Assembly (NCBI GenBank): GCA_016708785.1
Contig: JADJFC010000004.1
Span: 62,001-126,000 of the forward strand
DNA: 64,000 nt
Source: Bacteroidota bacterium
Lineage (GTDB): Bacteria; Bacteroidota; Bacteroidia; AKYH767-A; 2013-40CM-41-45
Reading direction: 5' to 3'
Shown here: positions 27,542 through 36,909 of the stretch, one piece after another
How the letters are laid out: the number at the start of each line of letters is the position of its first letter
Numbering within the stretch: position 1 is the first letter of the stretch
Made by a program: the position numbers and the translations under genes
The notes under the pieces: generated by a model
Seen by the model: the letters and a program-made list of their open reading frames with translations, nothing else
What the model was told of the DNA's origin: nothing
Databases searched by the model: none

Positions 27542-28687
27542 ATGAAAATTTACCTTGATAATGCTGCTACAACTCCAATGGATCCTGAAGTTGTCAATGC
27601 AATGATTCCTGTGATGCAGAATCAATTCGGCAATCCTTCATCAATTCATACTTGGGGCAGGGAAGTAAAGACTGCTATAGAAAACGCAAGGAAAAATGTT
27701 GCAAAGCAATTGAATGTTGCGCCTGCTGAAATTTTCTTTACAAGCGGTGGGACTGAGGCTAACAATACTGCTATCTTTTGCTCCGTTCGTGATCTGGGTG
27801 TTAAACATGCAATCACTTCAAGAATCGAACATCATGCAGTTTTGCACACACTAGAAGAACTTGAGAAAGAAGGAAAGATAAAATTGAGTTTTGTTAATCT
27901 GACTGAAAAAGGTCATGTTGACCTGATTCACCTTGAAGAACTTTTAAAAAGTTCGAAAGAGAAAACGTTGGTCAGCCTAATGCATGCAAATAACGAACTT
28001 GGTAATCTACTTCCATTAAAAGAAGTTGGTGAGATCTGCGATAAGTATAGTGCTATTTTTCATTCTGATACCGTTCAGACGATGGCGCATTATGCTTTCG
28101 ATCTGAAAACAATAAAAGTTCATTTTATTACCTGCGCAGCTCATAAATTTCATGGGCCGAAAGGTGTTGGTTTCCTTTACATAAATAACAAAGTAAAGAT
28201 CAGTCCTTTTATTTTCGGTGGTGCGCAGGAAAGAAATATGCGTGGTGGTACTGAAAATGTTTATGGTATCGTTGGATTGTCAAAAGCTCTGGAACTTGCT
28301 TATCATGATCTGGATGCTCATCAAAAGCACATCCAGGAATTAAAATCATACATGGCTGAAAAGCTGAAAAGTAATATTCCGGGAATAGAATTTAATGGCG
28401 ATACACTTGGAAACAGTCTTTATACTGTGCTAAATGTTGCTTTCCCACCATCAGAAAATTCTGAAATGCTTTTATTCAATATGGATATAGCAGGAATTGC
28501 ATGTTCAGGTGGCTCTGCCTGTAGCAGTGGAAGTAATGCCGGCTCACATGTTTTGAAAGCCCTCTATGGTAACGCCGACAGACCATCTATCCGTTTTTCT
28601 TTTAGCAAGTACAATACAAAAGCCGAGATCGATATAGTGGTGGAGAAATTGAAGGAGCTCTACGCAGCTGAAATAAGTAAATCCTAG
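27542..28687 (+). CDS. Cysteine desulfurase (NifS/IscS-like)
   Basis: PLP enzyme that releases sulfur from cysteine for Fe-S clusters and thiolation. MKIYLDNAATTPMDPEV is the classic start, with the PLP-lysine region CAAHKFHGPKGVGF and the catalytic Cys in GGSACSSGSN. The loop carrying the Cys (IACSGGSACSSG) is of the shorter IscS-like form. ATG 27542 is preferred over an earlier in-frame TTG. It starts 18 bases after glmM. No scaffold or transcription-factor genes accompany it. Confidence 0.94.
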   Translation: MKIYLDNAATTPMDPEVVNAMIPVMQNQFGNPSSIHTWGREVKTAIENARKNVAKQLNVAPAEIFFTSGGTEANNTAIFCSVRDLGVKHAITSRIEHHAVLHTLEELEKEGKIKLSFVNLTEKGHVDLIHLEELLKSSKEKTLVSLMHANNELGNLLPLKEVGEICDKYSAIFHSDTVQTMAHYAFDLKTIKVHFITCAAHKFHGPKGVGFLYINNKVKISPFIFGGAQERNMRGGTENVYGIVGLSKALELAYHDLDAHQKHIQELKSYMAEKLKSNIPGIEFNGDTLGNSLYTVLNVAFPPSENSEMLLFNMDIAGIACSGGSACSSGSNAGSHVLKALYGNADRPSIRFSFSKYNTKAEIDIVVEKLKELYAAEISKS

Positions 28688-28696
28688 ATAATAATG

Positions 28697-28792
28697 ATGT
28701 GAAATGAGGTAAAATAAAAAATGAAGTGAAATGAATTGAAAATTTTGCCCGTTATTTTTTTTTCACTTCACTTCACTTCACTTTTCATTAAT
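28697..28792. repeat. TGAAG/TTCAC inverted repeat between convergent genes (family B)
   Basis: The left arm has TGAAA/TGAAG pentamers (ATGAAGTGAAATGAATTGAA); the right arm has four TTCAC units after a T-run. The loop contains TTTTGCCCG. The right arm reaches the stop codon of the Spy-like gene on the minus strand. The desulfurase gene on the plus strand ends just before the left arm. Confidence 0.85.
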
Positions 28793-29279
28793 TCTGAAAC
28801 ATCTTCTTATTTCTCTCTTGTTTTTTTTCACGGATCATTTCCAAAAGTTTCTTTTTAAATTCTTCTTCAGCACGATAAAGTTTTGCTACTTTATTCATTG
28901 GTAGCACTTTCTTAAATTGAGGATGATATTTTTTCTGGATGTCTAATTCATTTTGCCGAAAGGCGATTTCTGAATCTACTATTTTTTCTAATTCAGCATC
29001 ACTTAATGAATCAAAATTTGGCTGATCATTCAGGATGTTCTTTCTTCTTGTCTTACGGAGCTGGTCCGTTTCATCCTGATATTTGTTATAAACAGGCCAG
29101 AATACTTTAGCTTCATCACTAGTGAGGTCAAGATAATCGGTAAGGAAACCAATTTTCATAGCGTCCACTTTTTCTTTATTCTGTCGATTTCCCATTCCAC
29201 CACCCGGACGTTGGGCTGATAGTTGACCAATGGAAATTGTACTGAAAAGAATAAGGAATATTATTGTGTATTTTTTCAT
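28788..29279 (-). CDS. Spy/CpxP-like exported protein of an ECF-sigma operon
   Basis: 163 residues: signal peptide (ends LSAQ), a Gly-rich start (RPGGGMGNRQN), then helical, charged sequence with LDLTSDEAKVFWPVYNKYQDE and a final Lys/Arg-rich helix, as in the LTxxQ-type Spy relatives that Bacteroidota carry beside ECF sigma genes. Its start overlaps the anti-sigma gene by four bases. Suggested role: periplasmic sensor or chaperone feeding the anti-sigma factor; this is inference from operon structure. Confidence 0.75.
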   Translation of the reverse strand: MKKYTIIFLILFSTISIGQLSAQRPGGGMGNRQNKEKVDAMKIGFLTDYLDLTSDEAKVFWPVYNKYQDETDQLRKTRRKNILNDQPNFDSLSDAELEKIVDSEIAFRQNELDIQKKYHPQFKKVLPMNKVAKLYRAEEEFKKKLLEMIREKKQERNKKMFQN

Positions 29280-29812
29280 AAGCTCTTTTCTAATTGTGAG
29301 ATGTCAATGTCATTATCCAAGAGATATTGATCGTATTCATCAATTGTATTTTCATCTTGCTGTGATGCGAGGAAATCAATAAGATCGTCATCACTTAATG
29401 ATTCAAAATATGGCGATTCACTGATTTCTTCAACTGTACAAGTTGAGTTATTGATTTCTATAGTTTTTGTTCGGCTAAAGTAGAAATAACTCCCGGCAAT
29501 AATCGTAATTGAAAGTGCAGCAATTATTTGTTTCGTCGGATTGAAAATCCACTTCCAAATTGAAACACTTTCTTTTCTTCCTGATAAGATTCGATCATTA
29601 ATTACAAAAGGAAGCTCTTCAAAATAATTGCTTGGGACTTCGAAAGGCTGGACTGCTGATTGTTTATCAAAATCAGGTAGTACATTGATTGAATTCATTA
29701 CTTTTTCAGGAAGTTCCTCAAAGTAACCCTCGGGAACATTGAAAGATTGAGAAGAAGTGCTGTTTTTTAGCAATTCTTTCAATTTTTCATCTGAAAATTC
29801 TTCATTTTTCAT
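29276..29812 (-). CDS. Single-pass anti-sigma-like protein
   Basis: 178 residues with one membrane segment (QIIAALSITIIAGSYFYF, about residues 95-112). The cytoplasmic part contains two copies of a motif, VPEGYFEELPEKV and VPSNYFEELPFVI, often seen in Bacteroidota anti-sigma-like proteins. The periplasmic tail is very acidic (SLSDDDLIDFLASQQDEN). It lies directly after the ECF sigma gene and before the Spy-like gene. No zinc-binding HxxxCxxC is present. Confidence 0.72.
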   Translation of the reverse strand: MKNEEFSDEKLKELLKNSTSSQSFNVPEGYFEELPEKVMNSINVLPDFDKQSAVQPFEVPSNYFEELPFVINDRILSGRKESVSIWKWIFNPTKQIIAALSITIIAGSYFYFSRTKTIEINNSTCTVEEISESPYFESLSDDDLIDFLASQQDENTIDEYDQYLLDNDIDISQLEKSL

Positions 29813-29845
29813 TGTATTTCTTTGATGATAATTCCTGTGTTTGGT

Positions 29846-30397
29846 TTAACTCCCTAGAATGTATTTTTCAATCTTTTTTACTGCATGATGATAGTTTGCT
29901 TTTAGTCCTCCTACTGAGGTATTCAAAATTTCCGCAATCTGTTCGTATTTAAGGCCGTCAAAATACTTCATGTTGAACACGAGCCTTTGTTGGGGGGGCA
30001 GTGTGAGGATAGCCTGTTGTAGCTTTAATTGGATTTTGTCGCCGGTAAATAGAGGATCGCTTGCCAGATGATCAGAAAGTTCATGTTCAACATCATCGAA
30101 TGAAATAGTGAATCGTTTCTTTTTACTATTCAGAAAAGTAATTGATTCATTGGTTGCGATTCTATACAGCCAGGTATATAACTGTGAATCGTTTCGAAAA
30201 CCATCGAGCGCTTTCCAAACTTTTATAAATACGTTCTGAATGATGTCGTTTGAATCATCGTGATCAATAACGATTCTGCGTATATGCCAATACAATCGTT
30301 GCTGATATTTTTTTACCAGCAAATTGAATGCATAATGTCTGCTTCCTTCTTCACGAAATTTTTCGAGGAGCTCCTGATCACTGAATTCTTCAGTCAT
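29846..30397 (-). CDS. ECF-type RNA polymerase sigma factor
   Basis: 183 residues with region 2 (YQQRLYWHIRRIV...NDIIQNVFIKVWKALDGFRNDSQLYTWLYRIATNESI) and region 4 (LPPQQRLVFNMKYFDGLKYEQIAEILNTSVGGLKANYHHAVKKIEKY). First gene of the sigma/anti-sigma/Spy unit, 27 bases after the transketolase C-subunit gene, so read-through from that operon is possible. Confidence 0.92.
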   Translation of the reverse strand: MTEEFSDQELLEKFREEGSRHYAFNLLVKKYQQRLYWHIRRIVIDHDDSNDIIQNVFIKVWKALDGFRNDSQLYTWLYRIATNESITFLNSKKKRFTISFDDVEHELSDHLASDPLFTGDKIQLKLQQAILTLPPQQRLVFNMKYFDGLKYEQIAEILNTSVGGLKANYHHAVKKIEKYILGS

Positions 30398-30424
30398 AGA
30401 TAAATTTTAGCCCCGGGATTTCGA

Positions 30425-31395
30425 TCAGGAATGAATCATTTGACTTTTACGACTCATCACTTTTTCGACTGCCAGAACGATATTTTCGGCCTCTAAGCCA
30501 TATTTTTTCATCAATTGCTCCGGAGTTCCACTTTCACCAAATGAGTCATTGATTCCAACGAATTCCTGAGGTACAGGGTGATGCTGACTGATTACATGTG
30601 AAATTGCATCGCCCAATCCTCCGGCAACCTGATGTTCTTCTGCAGTAACAACACATTGTGTTTTCCGGACACTTTTTAAGACTGCCTCAATGTCCAATGG
30701 TTTAATCGTATGGATATTGATGATTTCTGCATCAATTCCTTTCGCTGCTAACAATTCACCTGCCTCTATTGCCTTCCAAACTAAATGTCCCGTCGCGAAT
30801 ATTGATACATCTGCTCCTTCATTAAAGACGATCGCTTTGCCGATCTCAAATTTTTGATCAGCCGGGTAAATACAGGAACGACCGGGCGACCAAATCGAAG
30901 ATAAACAGGTCCTTCGTGATCAGCAATTGCAAGTGTTGCTGCTTTTGTCTGATTGTAATCGCAAGGATTAATAACTGTCATGCCAGGTAACATACGCATC
31001 ATACCAATATCTTCAAGGATCTGATGAGTCGCACCGTCTTCACCTAAAGTAATTCCGGCATGCGATGCGCAAATTTTTACATTCTTTCCTGAGTATGCAA
31101 TACTCTGACGAATCTGATCATAAACACGACCTGTAGAGAAATTTGCAAAAGTACCTGTAAAAGGAATTTTACCGCCTATCGTTAGTCCTGCAGCTATTCC
31201 CATCATATTTGCTTCAGCAATTCCAATTTGAAAAAATCGTTCAGGAAATTCTTTTTCGAAGGCATCCATCTTAAGAGAGCCTGTAAGGTCAGCGCAAAGT
31301 GCCACTACATTCGGATTGCTTCTTCCCAATTCAAGGAGTCCTGCTCCAAATCCTGAACGAGTGTCTTTCTTTTCTGTGTAAGTATATTTTTTCAT
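30425..31395 (-). CDS. Transketolase C-terminal subunit, one frameshift
   Basis: The pyrimidine-binding and C-terminal domains of a split transketolase. KDTRSGFGAGLLELG, LTGSLKMDAFEKEFPERFFQIGIAEANMMGIAAGL (holding the catalytic Glu in IAEANM) and the C-terminal TAEEHQVAGGLGDAI are all family features. The frames join at a run of three G (30864-30866; C in the coding sense): a fourth base gives VFTPADQKFEIGKAIVFNEG. With the N-terminal subunit at 32833-33678 it makes one enzyme of the pentose phosphate pathway. The VWA gene lies between the two halves. Confidence 0.92.
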
Positions 31396-31423
31396 GGAAT
31401 GTGATTTTACTTTTTAAACTAAT

Positions 31424-32761
31424 TTAATGGAACAATGCTTGATTCGCCCGAGACAACAGAAAATTCTTTTCTATTGTATAGATACTTTCTCTTGAATTCT
31501 TTGGTCGATAAACAACTTTATATTTTCCGGGTTGAAGTACGATCGTTTGTTTGGTGAGATCATTATTCAAATTGATGACCCATTTCAAATTGGAACGATC
31601 ATACGTGTAAATACTTCCGTAACCTTGATTGTTTGTTAATAAAGTTACTATTCCCGGGTGAGGTATGCTTACAGTTGTTGTCTTGCTTTGTGAAATATCC
31701 ACATTCTCTAAAACAATTCTTGGAGTAGTCAGGATCTCAAGATCATACTTTCCAACAATGTATTTCTCTGTTGAATTTTCATCCTGTAAATTTAAAGTTT
31801 GCATCACGCCGTGCTGACGAACAATGAACTGAACTTTTTTGTATTCACTTCTTCCGTCAAACTTTACGATCAATTCACCTTGTGGTGCATCGATACCAAT
31901 TATAGTATGTTTTCCGGGAACTAAAGTGATTGAATCTTTTGAAACAGGGGGTAAGGTATGCGCAACGATTCTGTAAATAGGTAATGGATCGATTACCAAT
32001 GTATCCGGATTACCTTTCGAATTCAAAGTGTGTATGTAATTGTATTTATCTTGTCCGGTGAACTTATCATAAAAGGTCATGTTCACATTCGTTTCAGTCG
32101 GATTGCGGTTGATATCAAGTAAATTCACCTGAAGAGTTGTATTATTCAGTGCCTGAGAAATTACTATGTTCAATGCATCTCTGAACATTGATTCATTTGT
32201 TGCGTCAAAATATCTTCCAACACATTCGAAAGTTTTTTTCAATGATTCATCCAATCCAAGACCAATAACAAATGGCTTTAAGAAAATCCCTTTTTTCTGC
32301 AATGCCATTGAAATAGCACAAGGATCTCCGCCGCATTCTTCAATACCGTCAGTAATAAGAATGATAATGTTTCTGGATGGACTTTGTGGAAAATCATTTC
32401 CACACAATTCAAGTGATTTTGCAATGGGTGTAGTTCCACGTGGAATCACATCTTTCAAAACCTGCTGGATGGCTGAGATATTTCCCTTTGAAAAAGGGAC
32501 CTCTAATTTACTGTCATCACAATCCTGTGGCGGAAAATTCTTTTGATGACCGTAAACCCGCAAAGCTAATTCCAGATTATTTACATATCGTAAACTATCC
32601 ATCAGTTGTTTCATCAAAAGTTTAGCAACATCGATCTTTGCGCCACTTTGCCATCTGCCAAACATCGATTGCGAGGCATCGAACAAAAACTCAATACGTG
32701 TCAATTGAGGAGTTTCGTTTTTTTTGTTTTGTGCATTCAAATTCAAGTTGCACATTAGCAA
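31424..32761 (-). CDS. Exported VWA-domain protein
   Basis: The MIDAS motif DASQSMF (DxSxS) is about 30 residues in, and LITDGIEECGGD carries the later metal site; the domain spans about residues 20-205. The C-terminal half is beta-rich and resembles stacked Ig-like or CRD-like modules without a named family. The open frame continues upstream to 32809 without a standard start, and this stretch (SKINISAFLISFLLMCNLNLNAQ region) is plainly a signal peptide, so the true start is upstream of the TTG at 32761 and may be hidden by an error. It sits between the two transketolase genes. Confidence 0.8.
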   Translation of the reverse strand: MLMCNLNLNAQNKKNETPQLTRIEFLFDASQSMFGRWQSGAKIDVAKLLMKQLMDSLRYVNNLELALRVYGHQKNFPPQDCDDSKLEVPFSKGNISAIQQVLKDVIPRGTTPIAKSLELCGNDFPQSPSRNIIILITDGIEECGGDPCAISMALQKKGIFLKPFVIGLGLDESLKKTFECVGRYFDATNESMFRDALNIVISQALNNTTLQVNLLDINRNPTETNVNMTFYDKFTGQDKYNYIHTLNSKGNPDTLVIDPLPIYRIVAHTLPPVSKDSITLVPGKHTIIGIDAPQGELIVKFDGRSEYKKVQFIVRQHGVMQTLNLQDENSTEKYIVGKYDLEILTTPRIVLENVDISQSKTTTVSIPHPGIVTLLTNNQGYGSIYTYDRSNLKWVINLNNDLTKQTIVLQPGKYKVVYRPKNSRESIYTIEKNFLLSRANQALFH

Positions 32762-32832
32762 AAACGAAATCAGAAACGCTGAGATATTTATTTTACTTGT
32801 TTTGATATTTTATTTCTTTTGAAAAAATTATT

Positions 32833-33678
32833 CTAGAAGTCGCCTAATGTTTCCTCTAGCTGAGCCAAAGCTTTTTCTGTCTGTTCTGCATTGGGAGCAA
32901 TTCCATGCCATTTATGTGAACCCATCATAAAGTCAACTCCTTGTCCCATTTCAGTTTTCATTAGAATCACAATGGGTCTGCCTTTGCCTGTGAGTGATTT
33001 CGCTTTTTCTAATACCTGAACAGTTTCGTCCATTATATTACCATTCATTGTTAAAACTGTCCAGCCAAAACTTTCAAACTTTGGACGTAGATCTCCATAC
33101 GGTAAGACATCATCAACTGAACCATCGATTTGTTGCATATTAACGTCGACAGTTGCTATGATATTGTCAACTTTTTTAGCGCCCGCATACATAATTGCTT
33201 CCCAAACCTGACCTTCTTCCATTTCACCATCTCCACACAGACAATAAACGAGCTTGTCATCTTTCAAAAGACGTTTTGATAAAGCTGCTCCTATCGAAAC
33301 ACTCAACCCTTGTCCAAGTGAACCACTTGCTATCCGAACACCTGGAAGTTCTTCATGCGTTGTCGGATGACCTTGCAAGCGAGTATTGATTTTTCTGAAA
33401 GTGCTTAATTCACTAACGGGAAAATATCCGGCTCTTGAAAGTACACTGTAAAAAGCTGGGGAAATATGTCCGTTGCTTAGAAAGAACAAATCTTCACCAT
33501 TTCCATCCATGTTAAACTTCTCGGATTTGATGGTCATTTGACGAAAATAAAGAGCTACCAGAAAATCAGTACAACCTAATGAACCACCTGGATGACCGGA
33601 GTTTGCTTGATTTACCTGACGTACAATGTCTCTTCTGACCTGGGATGCTATTTTTTCGAGTTCTTTTACGGTTTTCAT
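32833..33678 (-). CDS. Transketolase N-terminal subunit
   Basis: The TPP/pyrophosphate-binding domain: IVRQVNQANSGHPGGSLGCTDFLVALYF, LQGHPTTHEELPGVRIASGSLGQGLSVSIGAAL and the TPP motif CGDGEMEEGQVWEA...DVNMQQIDG. 281 residues, the normal size for the N-subunit of split transketolases. First gene in a six-gene minus-strand run (transketolase N, VWA, transketolase C, sigma, anti-sigma, Spy-like). Confidence 0.94.
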   Translation of the reverse strand: MKTVKELEKIASQVRRDIVRQVNQANSGHPGGSLGCTDFLVALYFRQMTIKSEKFNMDGNGEDLFFLSNGHISPAFYSVLSRAGYFPVSELSTFRKINTRLQGHPTTHEELPGVRIASGSLGQGLSVSIGAALSKRLLKDDKLVYCLCGDGEMEEGQVWEAIMYAGAKKVDNIIATVDVNMQQIDGSVDDVLPYGDLRPKFESFGWTVLTMNGNIMDETVQVLEKAKSLTGKGRPIVILMKTEMGQGVDFMMGSHKWHGIAPNAEQTEKALAQLEETLGDF

Positions 33679-33812
33679 GGTTTTTTCTAAGAAATGGTGA
33701 TTGGTTAAAAGTACATGAATACCCTATAAGAAGGACGTTTCAAGAGCGCTTTTTTCGGGGAAATATCAACAAAATGCCAAAGAGGTTGTCAGTAAAAAGC
33801 GAATAAAATCCT

Positions 33813-34199
33813 TTAAAAATCGAAGTAATCGTCGAGAGCACGTCTTTCATGCTTAGTTGGTCGACCGGTACCCGGATCACGGTAGATACTAATTCTCGAA
33901 ATTCTAGATTTAAAAGCCTCAATATCTGCTAAAGGCGTAAGTTCCTCGTAAAATTCAGGAACCAATTTAGCGGCCATACGGTTGGTTGTAATCTGAAGTA
34001 CTTTTAAAGTTCTGGTAAGTCCCGTTCTTTTCACCGAAACAATGTCTCCTATTTTTACGATGCGGGATGCTTTGGCAGGCTGATCGTTGATTGAAATTTT
34101 ACCTTGATCACAAGCTGTCGTTGCTATGGAGCGTGTTTTAAACTGACGAACAGCCCACAGCCATTTGTCCAGCCGAACTTTATTGTCCTCTTTCTCCAT
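33813..34199 (-). CDS. hslR: S4-domain RNA-binding protein (Hsp15/HslR type)
   Basis: 128 residues: VRLDKWLWAVRQFKTRSIATTACDQGKISINDQPAKASRIVKIGDIVSV is the S4 domain of the Hsp15 group, followed by a basic C-terminal tail (GRPTKHERRALDDYFDF). The E. coli member recycles stalled 50S subunits carrying nascent chains. Separate transcript, divergent from the AI-2E family gene. Confidence 0.85.
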   Translation of the reverse strand: MEKEDNKVRLDKWLWAVRQFKTRSIATTACDQGKISINDQPAKASRIVKIGDIVSVKRTGLTRTLKVLQITTNRMAAKLVPEFYEELTPLADIEAFKSRISRISIYRDPGTGRPTKHERRALDDYFDF

Positions 34200-34310
34200 A
34201 GTTCACAAAGATAGCAACAAACCCGAAAGTTTAAAGCATGCTTTGAACCTTATGAAGTATGAATAAAAAATAAAAGTTACTTTTACAAAAAGTAAAAATC
34301 GAAATAGAAT

Positions 34311-35324
34311 ATGGAGCAAGAAGAGTATAATAAAAAATTTGCGCGACGATTCGTTATTGTTTCTCTACTGATCTGCCTGATTTTATTCTATAGCACACTT
34401 TCAATATTTTTAGATGGATTTCTTGGAGCGATCATTTTATATTTTCTATTCATGCCTTTGATGCTTCGCTTGGTGGAAGTGAAGAAATGGAAAAAAGGAC
34501 TTGCAGCAACAACAATACTTATAATTTCCTTTTTTATCATTTTTGTTCCAGTATATTTTATTGGATCACTTATCCTTCCAAGGATCTACATGATCTTTTC
34601 AAGTGGATCCTTGACAATGGATGCTTTGCAAAAAGCAGATAATCAATTGCAGAATTTAATTGGCTTTCAGGTTTTGACACCGGAAAACCTGGCATCTCTT
34701 CAAAGTAGTGCAACAGGATTCATCACAAAGTTTCTGGGTGCTTCCCTGAATATATTAACTGACCTTTTATTATTGTATTTGTTCTTCTATTACTTATTGG
34801 TCAATACAGGTAAAATTGAAAAGTACCTGGGAGAAATTATACCATTTTCACCTGATAAAATGGATCGTTTCTCTAAAGAATTGGAAGCTCAAACAAAAAG
34901 TAATGCACTTGGAATTCCATTGTTAGCAATTTGCCAAGGACTTTTTGCTTCGCTCGGATATTGGATCTTTGGAATACCCGAACCATTCTTTTGGGGATTG
35001 ATGACAGGATTTTTTTCATTGTTACCTATGGTAGGATCAGCGTTAATTTGGGTACCCGCCGGGCTCTATAAATTGTCGGAAGGGTCAAACTGGCAAGGTA
35101 TTGCAATTATCCTCTATGGTATTCTTTTAATTGGAATGGTAGATAATGTGTTTCGATTGGTATTTCAAAAAAAATTCGCTGACATTCATCCAATGGTTAC
35201 AATACTCGGAGTGATCATAGGATTACAGTTGTTTGGTGTTCCGGGTTTGATTTTCGGGCCGTTGTTAATTGGTTATTTTATTCTGCTTTTAAAAATATTC
35301 AAAGAAGAATTTTTGAAAATTTAA
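34311..35324 (+). CDS. AI-2E/PerM family membrane transporter
   Basis: 337 residues with about seven to eight membrane helices in the AI-2E exporter family pattern: paired N-terminal helices, a soluble segment (IFSSGSLTMDALQKADNQLQNLIG), then LGIPLLAICQGLFASLGYWIFGIPEPFFWGLMTGFFSLLPMVG. Family members export various small molecules or ions; autoinducer transport should not be assumed. Its stop shares the bases TTAA with the stop of the convergent OstA-like gene. Confidence 0.88.
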   Translation: MEQEEYNKKFARRFVIVSLLICLILFYSTLSIFLDGFLGAIILYFLFMPLMLRLVEVKKWKKGLAATTILIISFFIIFVPVYFIGSLILPRIYMIFSSGSLTMDALQKADNQLQNLIGFQVLTPENLASLQSSATGFITKFLGASLNILTDLLLLYLFFYYLLVNTGKIEKYLGEIIPFSPDKMDRFSKELEAQTKSNALGIPLLAICQGLFASLGYWIFGIPEPFFWGLMTGFFSLLPMVGSALIWVPAGLYKLSEGSNWQGIAIILYGILLIGMVDNVFRLVFQKKFADIHPMVTILGVIIGLQLFGVPGLIFGPLLIGYFILLLKIFKEEFLKI

Positions 35325-36871
35325 TGAATGAAAATATCAGCTTTTTCCTTTGGCCTTTTATCTTCAAGCCAGGAAAAACCTTTTAAGCGGAGTTCATTGA
35401 CAGAAAGTTCTTTGATAGGATAAAGCGTACCATCAGGCTGGTTGAGTAATGAAATTCCGGTCACTTTATTTTCTTCAACATAAATAGTCAGGTCACTGCA
35501 ATCGGCTCTGTTCACGCCAAAGTTTTTCTCATTCTTATTCTTGGCATAGTAAATTGTTTGACCATTTCCGGTAACATCTATCCTGTAAAGTTTATTGTCC
35601 TGCAAAGAACCCACCATGTTCTTTCCTCTGATCTGGTTGAAGCCCATTGAATCTATGATCTGCACTGAATTACTGTCGGCTTTTGATGCGATGAATGAAT
35701 TGTTTGTAAGGTAAATATATGTTATAGCTGAATTTGCTGTTTGTAGTGTGATACTATCTGCTAATAATTGATTGGAGCCCGACCATATGACAGGTGAAGT
35801 GAATAACCGAATTGTTGAGTCGACAGAAAGGTAGACAAGTGAATCACATGAACCCTGCAGGTCTTCTTTAAATAATTTTACATGGTGAAAAGCAAAGATG
35901 TTTTTCTTTCTGTTTGTAGTATCACTGTTTTGAGCACCAATGGCCAATAATGTATCTCCATGCATAAACAAAGAATCACCATCTACGATCTGTGTCATCA
36001 TTGCATTTCCTGTTACCCAACTACTGTCAGTTAACTCATGGTATTCTCCATAATTGCCACTGATAATAATTTGATTTACGGTATCTGTAATAGAAACATT
36101 TCCAAAAACTTTTCCCAGACCTTTGACTCTGTCATAAAATACAGAATCTCCTTTTAATCGTTGTTCTTTGGTTTGCAAATAAGAGTTCTTACTGAAATTC
36201 GATCTTTGATTTTCTGTGTTGTACCAGCCACTTTCACAATAGATCAAATTGTCTTGCGAAATGATTTGTGTTGGCCCTAAAAAAAATGCTGTTTTATTTG
36301 TTGTATTGTATCTCAATGTGTCACATGTCATGGTATATTTTGGATTTACCAATCTGACATCCTTTCTGAAATAAAGATCGTTTGTGGCACTGAAATAATA
36401 TCCGGTCTTGCTTGTTAATACATTTTCTCCGTCTACAATATGTGCACTGTCTGAATAAGATGCGACATCGTTTTCCAGATTGTAATCAAGTTGAGAGGTA
36501 TTCAATGTCATTCTCCGGTCAGACATCACCACATTTTCAATTACATGTGCAACCTTTGAATTCCCATCGTAATTCAATTGCTTTCCGGTCAAGGTTATGC
36601 TGTCTCCTTGAGTAACTCTTATGTTGTTATATGCTTCAAGTCGATTTTCATCCCTAAACAAATATGCACTGTCGCAATACATAAAAGCATTTTGATGTTT
36701 GAAAACAACATTGCCGATCAATCGGGTTGCTTTTGCATTTAATGCCTGATCAAATTCACTTACGTCTGCGTGAACAATCTCAATTTTCCCGGTTTTTTGA
36801 GAAAATGCGGAACTGCAAATAAGGAAGAGCAGAAGGTTTAAAAAGCCTCTATTAAAATGAATGAATTTCAC
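35321..36871 (-). CDS. OstA/LptA-like exported protein
   Basis: 516 residues with a signal peptide (FLNLLLFLICSSAFSQ). The body has repeating short strands typical of OstA-like proteins in Bacteroidota: RLIGNVVFKHQNAFMYCDSAYLF, NIRVTQGDSITLTGKQLNYD, HGDTLLAIG, GSCDSLVYLS. Relatives of LptA/LptD-N handle LPS across the periplasm, so this is a candidate for the LPS bridge or its edge, but it is much longer than LptA and lacks the LptD barrel. Confidence 0.82.
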   Translation of the reverse strand: MKFIHFNRGFLNLLLFLICSSAFSQKTGKIEIVHADVSEFDQALNAKATRLIGNVVFKHQNAFMYCDSAYLFRDENRLEAYNNIRVTQGDSITLTGKQLNYDGNSKVAHVIENVVMSDRRMTLNTSQLDYNLENDVASYSDSAHIVDGENVLTSKTGYYFSATNDLYFRKDVRLVNPKYTMTCDTLRYNTTNKTAFFLGPTQIISQDNLIYCESGWYNTENQRSNFSKNSYLQTKEQRLKGDSVFYDRVKGLGKVFGNVSITDTVNQIIISGNYGEYHELTDSSWVTGNAMMTQIVDGDSLFMHGDTLLAIGAQNSDTTNRKKNIFAFHHVKLFKEDLQGSCDSLVYLSVDSTIRLFTSPVIWSGSNQLLADSITLQTANSAITYIYLTNNSFIASKADSNSVQIIDSMGFNQIRGKNMVGSLQDNKLYRIDVTGNGQTIYYAKNKNEKNFGVNRADCSDLTIYVEENKVTGISLLNQPDGTLYPIKELSVNELRLKGFSWLEDKRPKEKADIFIH

Positions 36872-36909
36872 AGTGGCGAATTTACAAAAAAAGGCATTGA
36901 TAATTTGGA

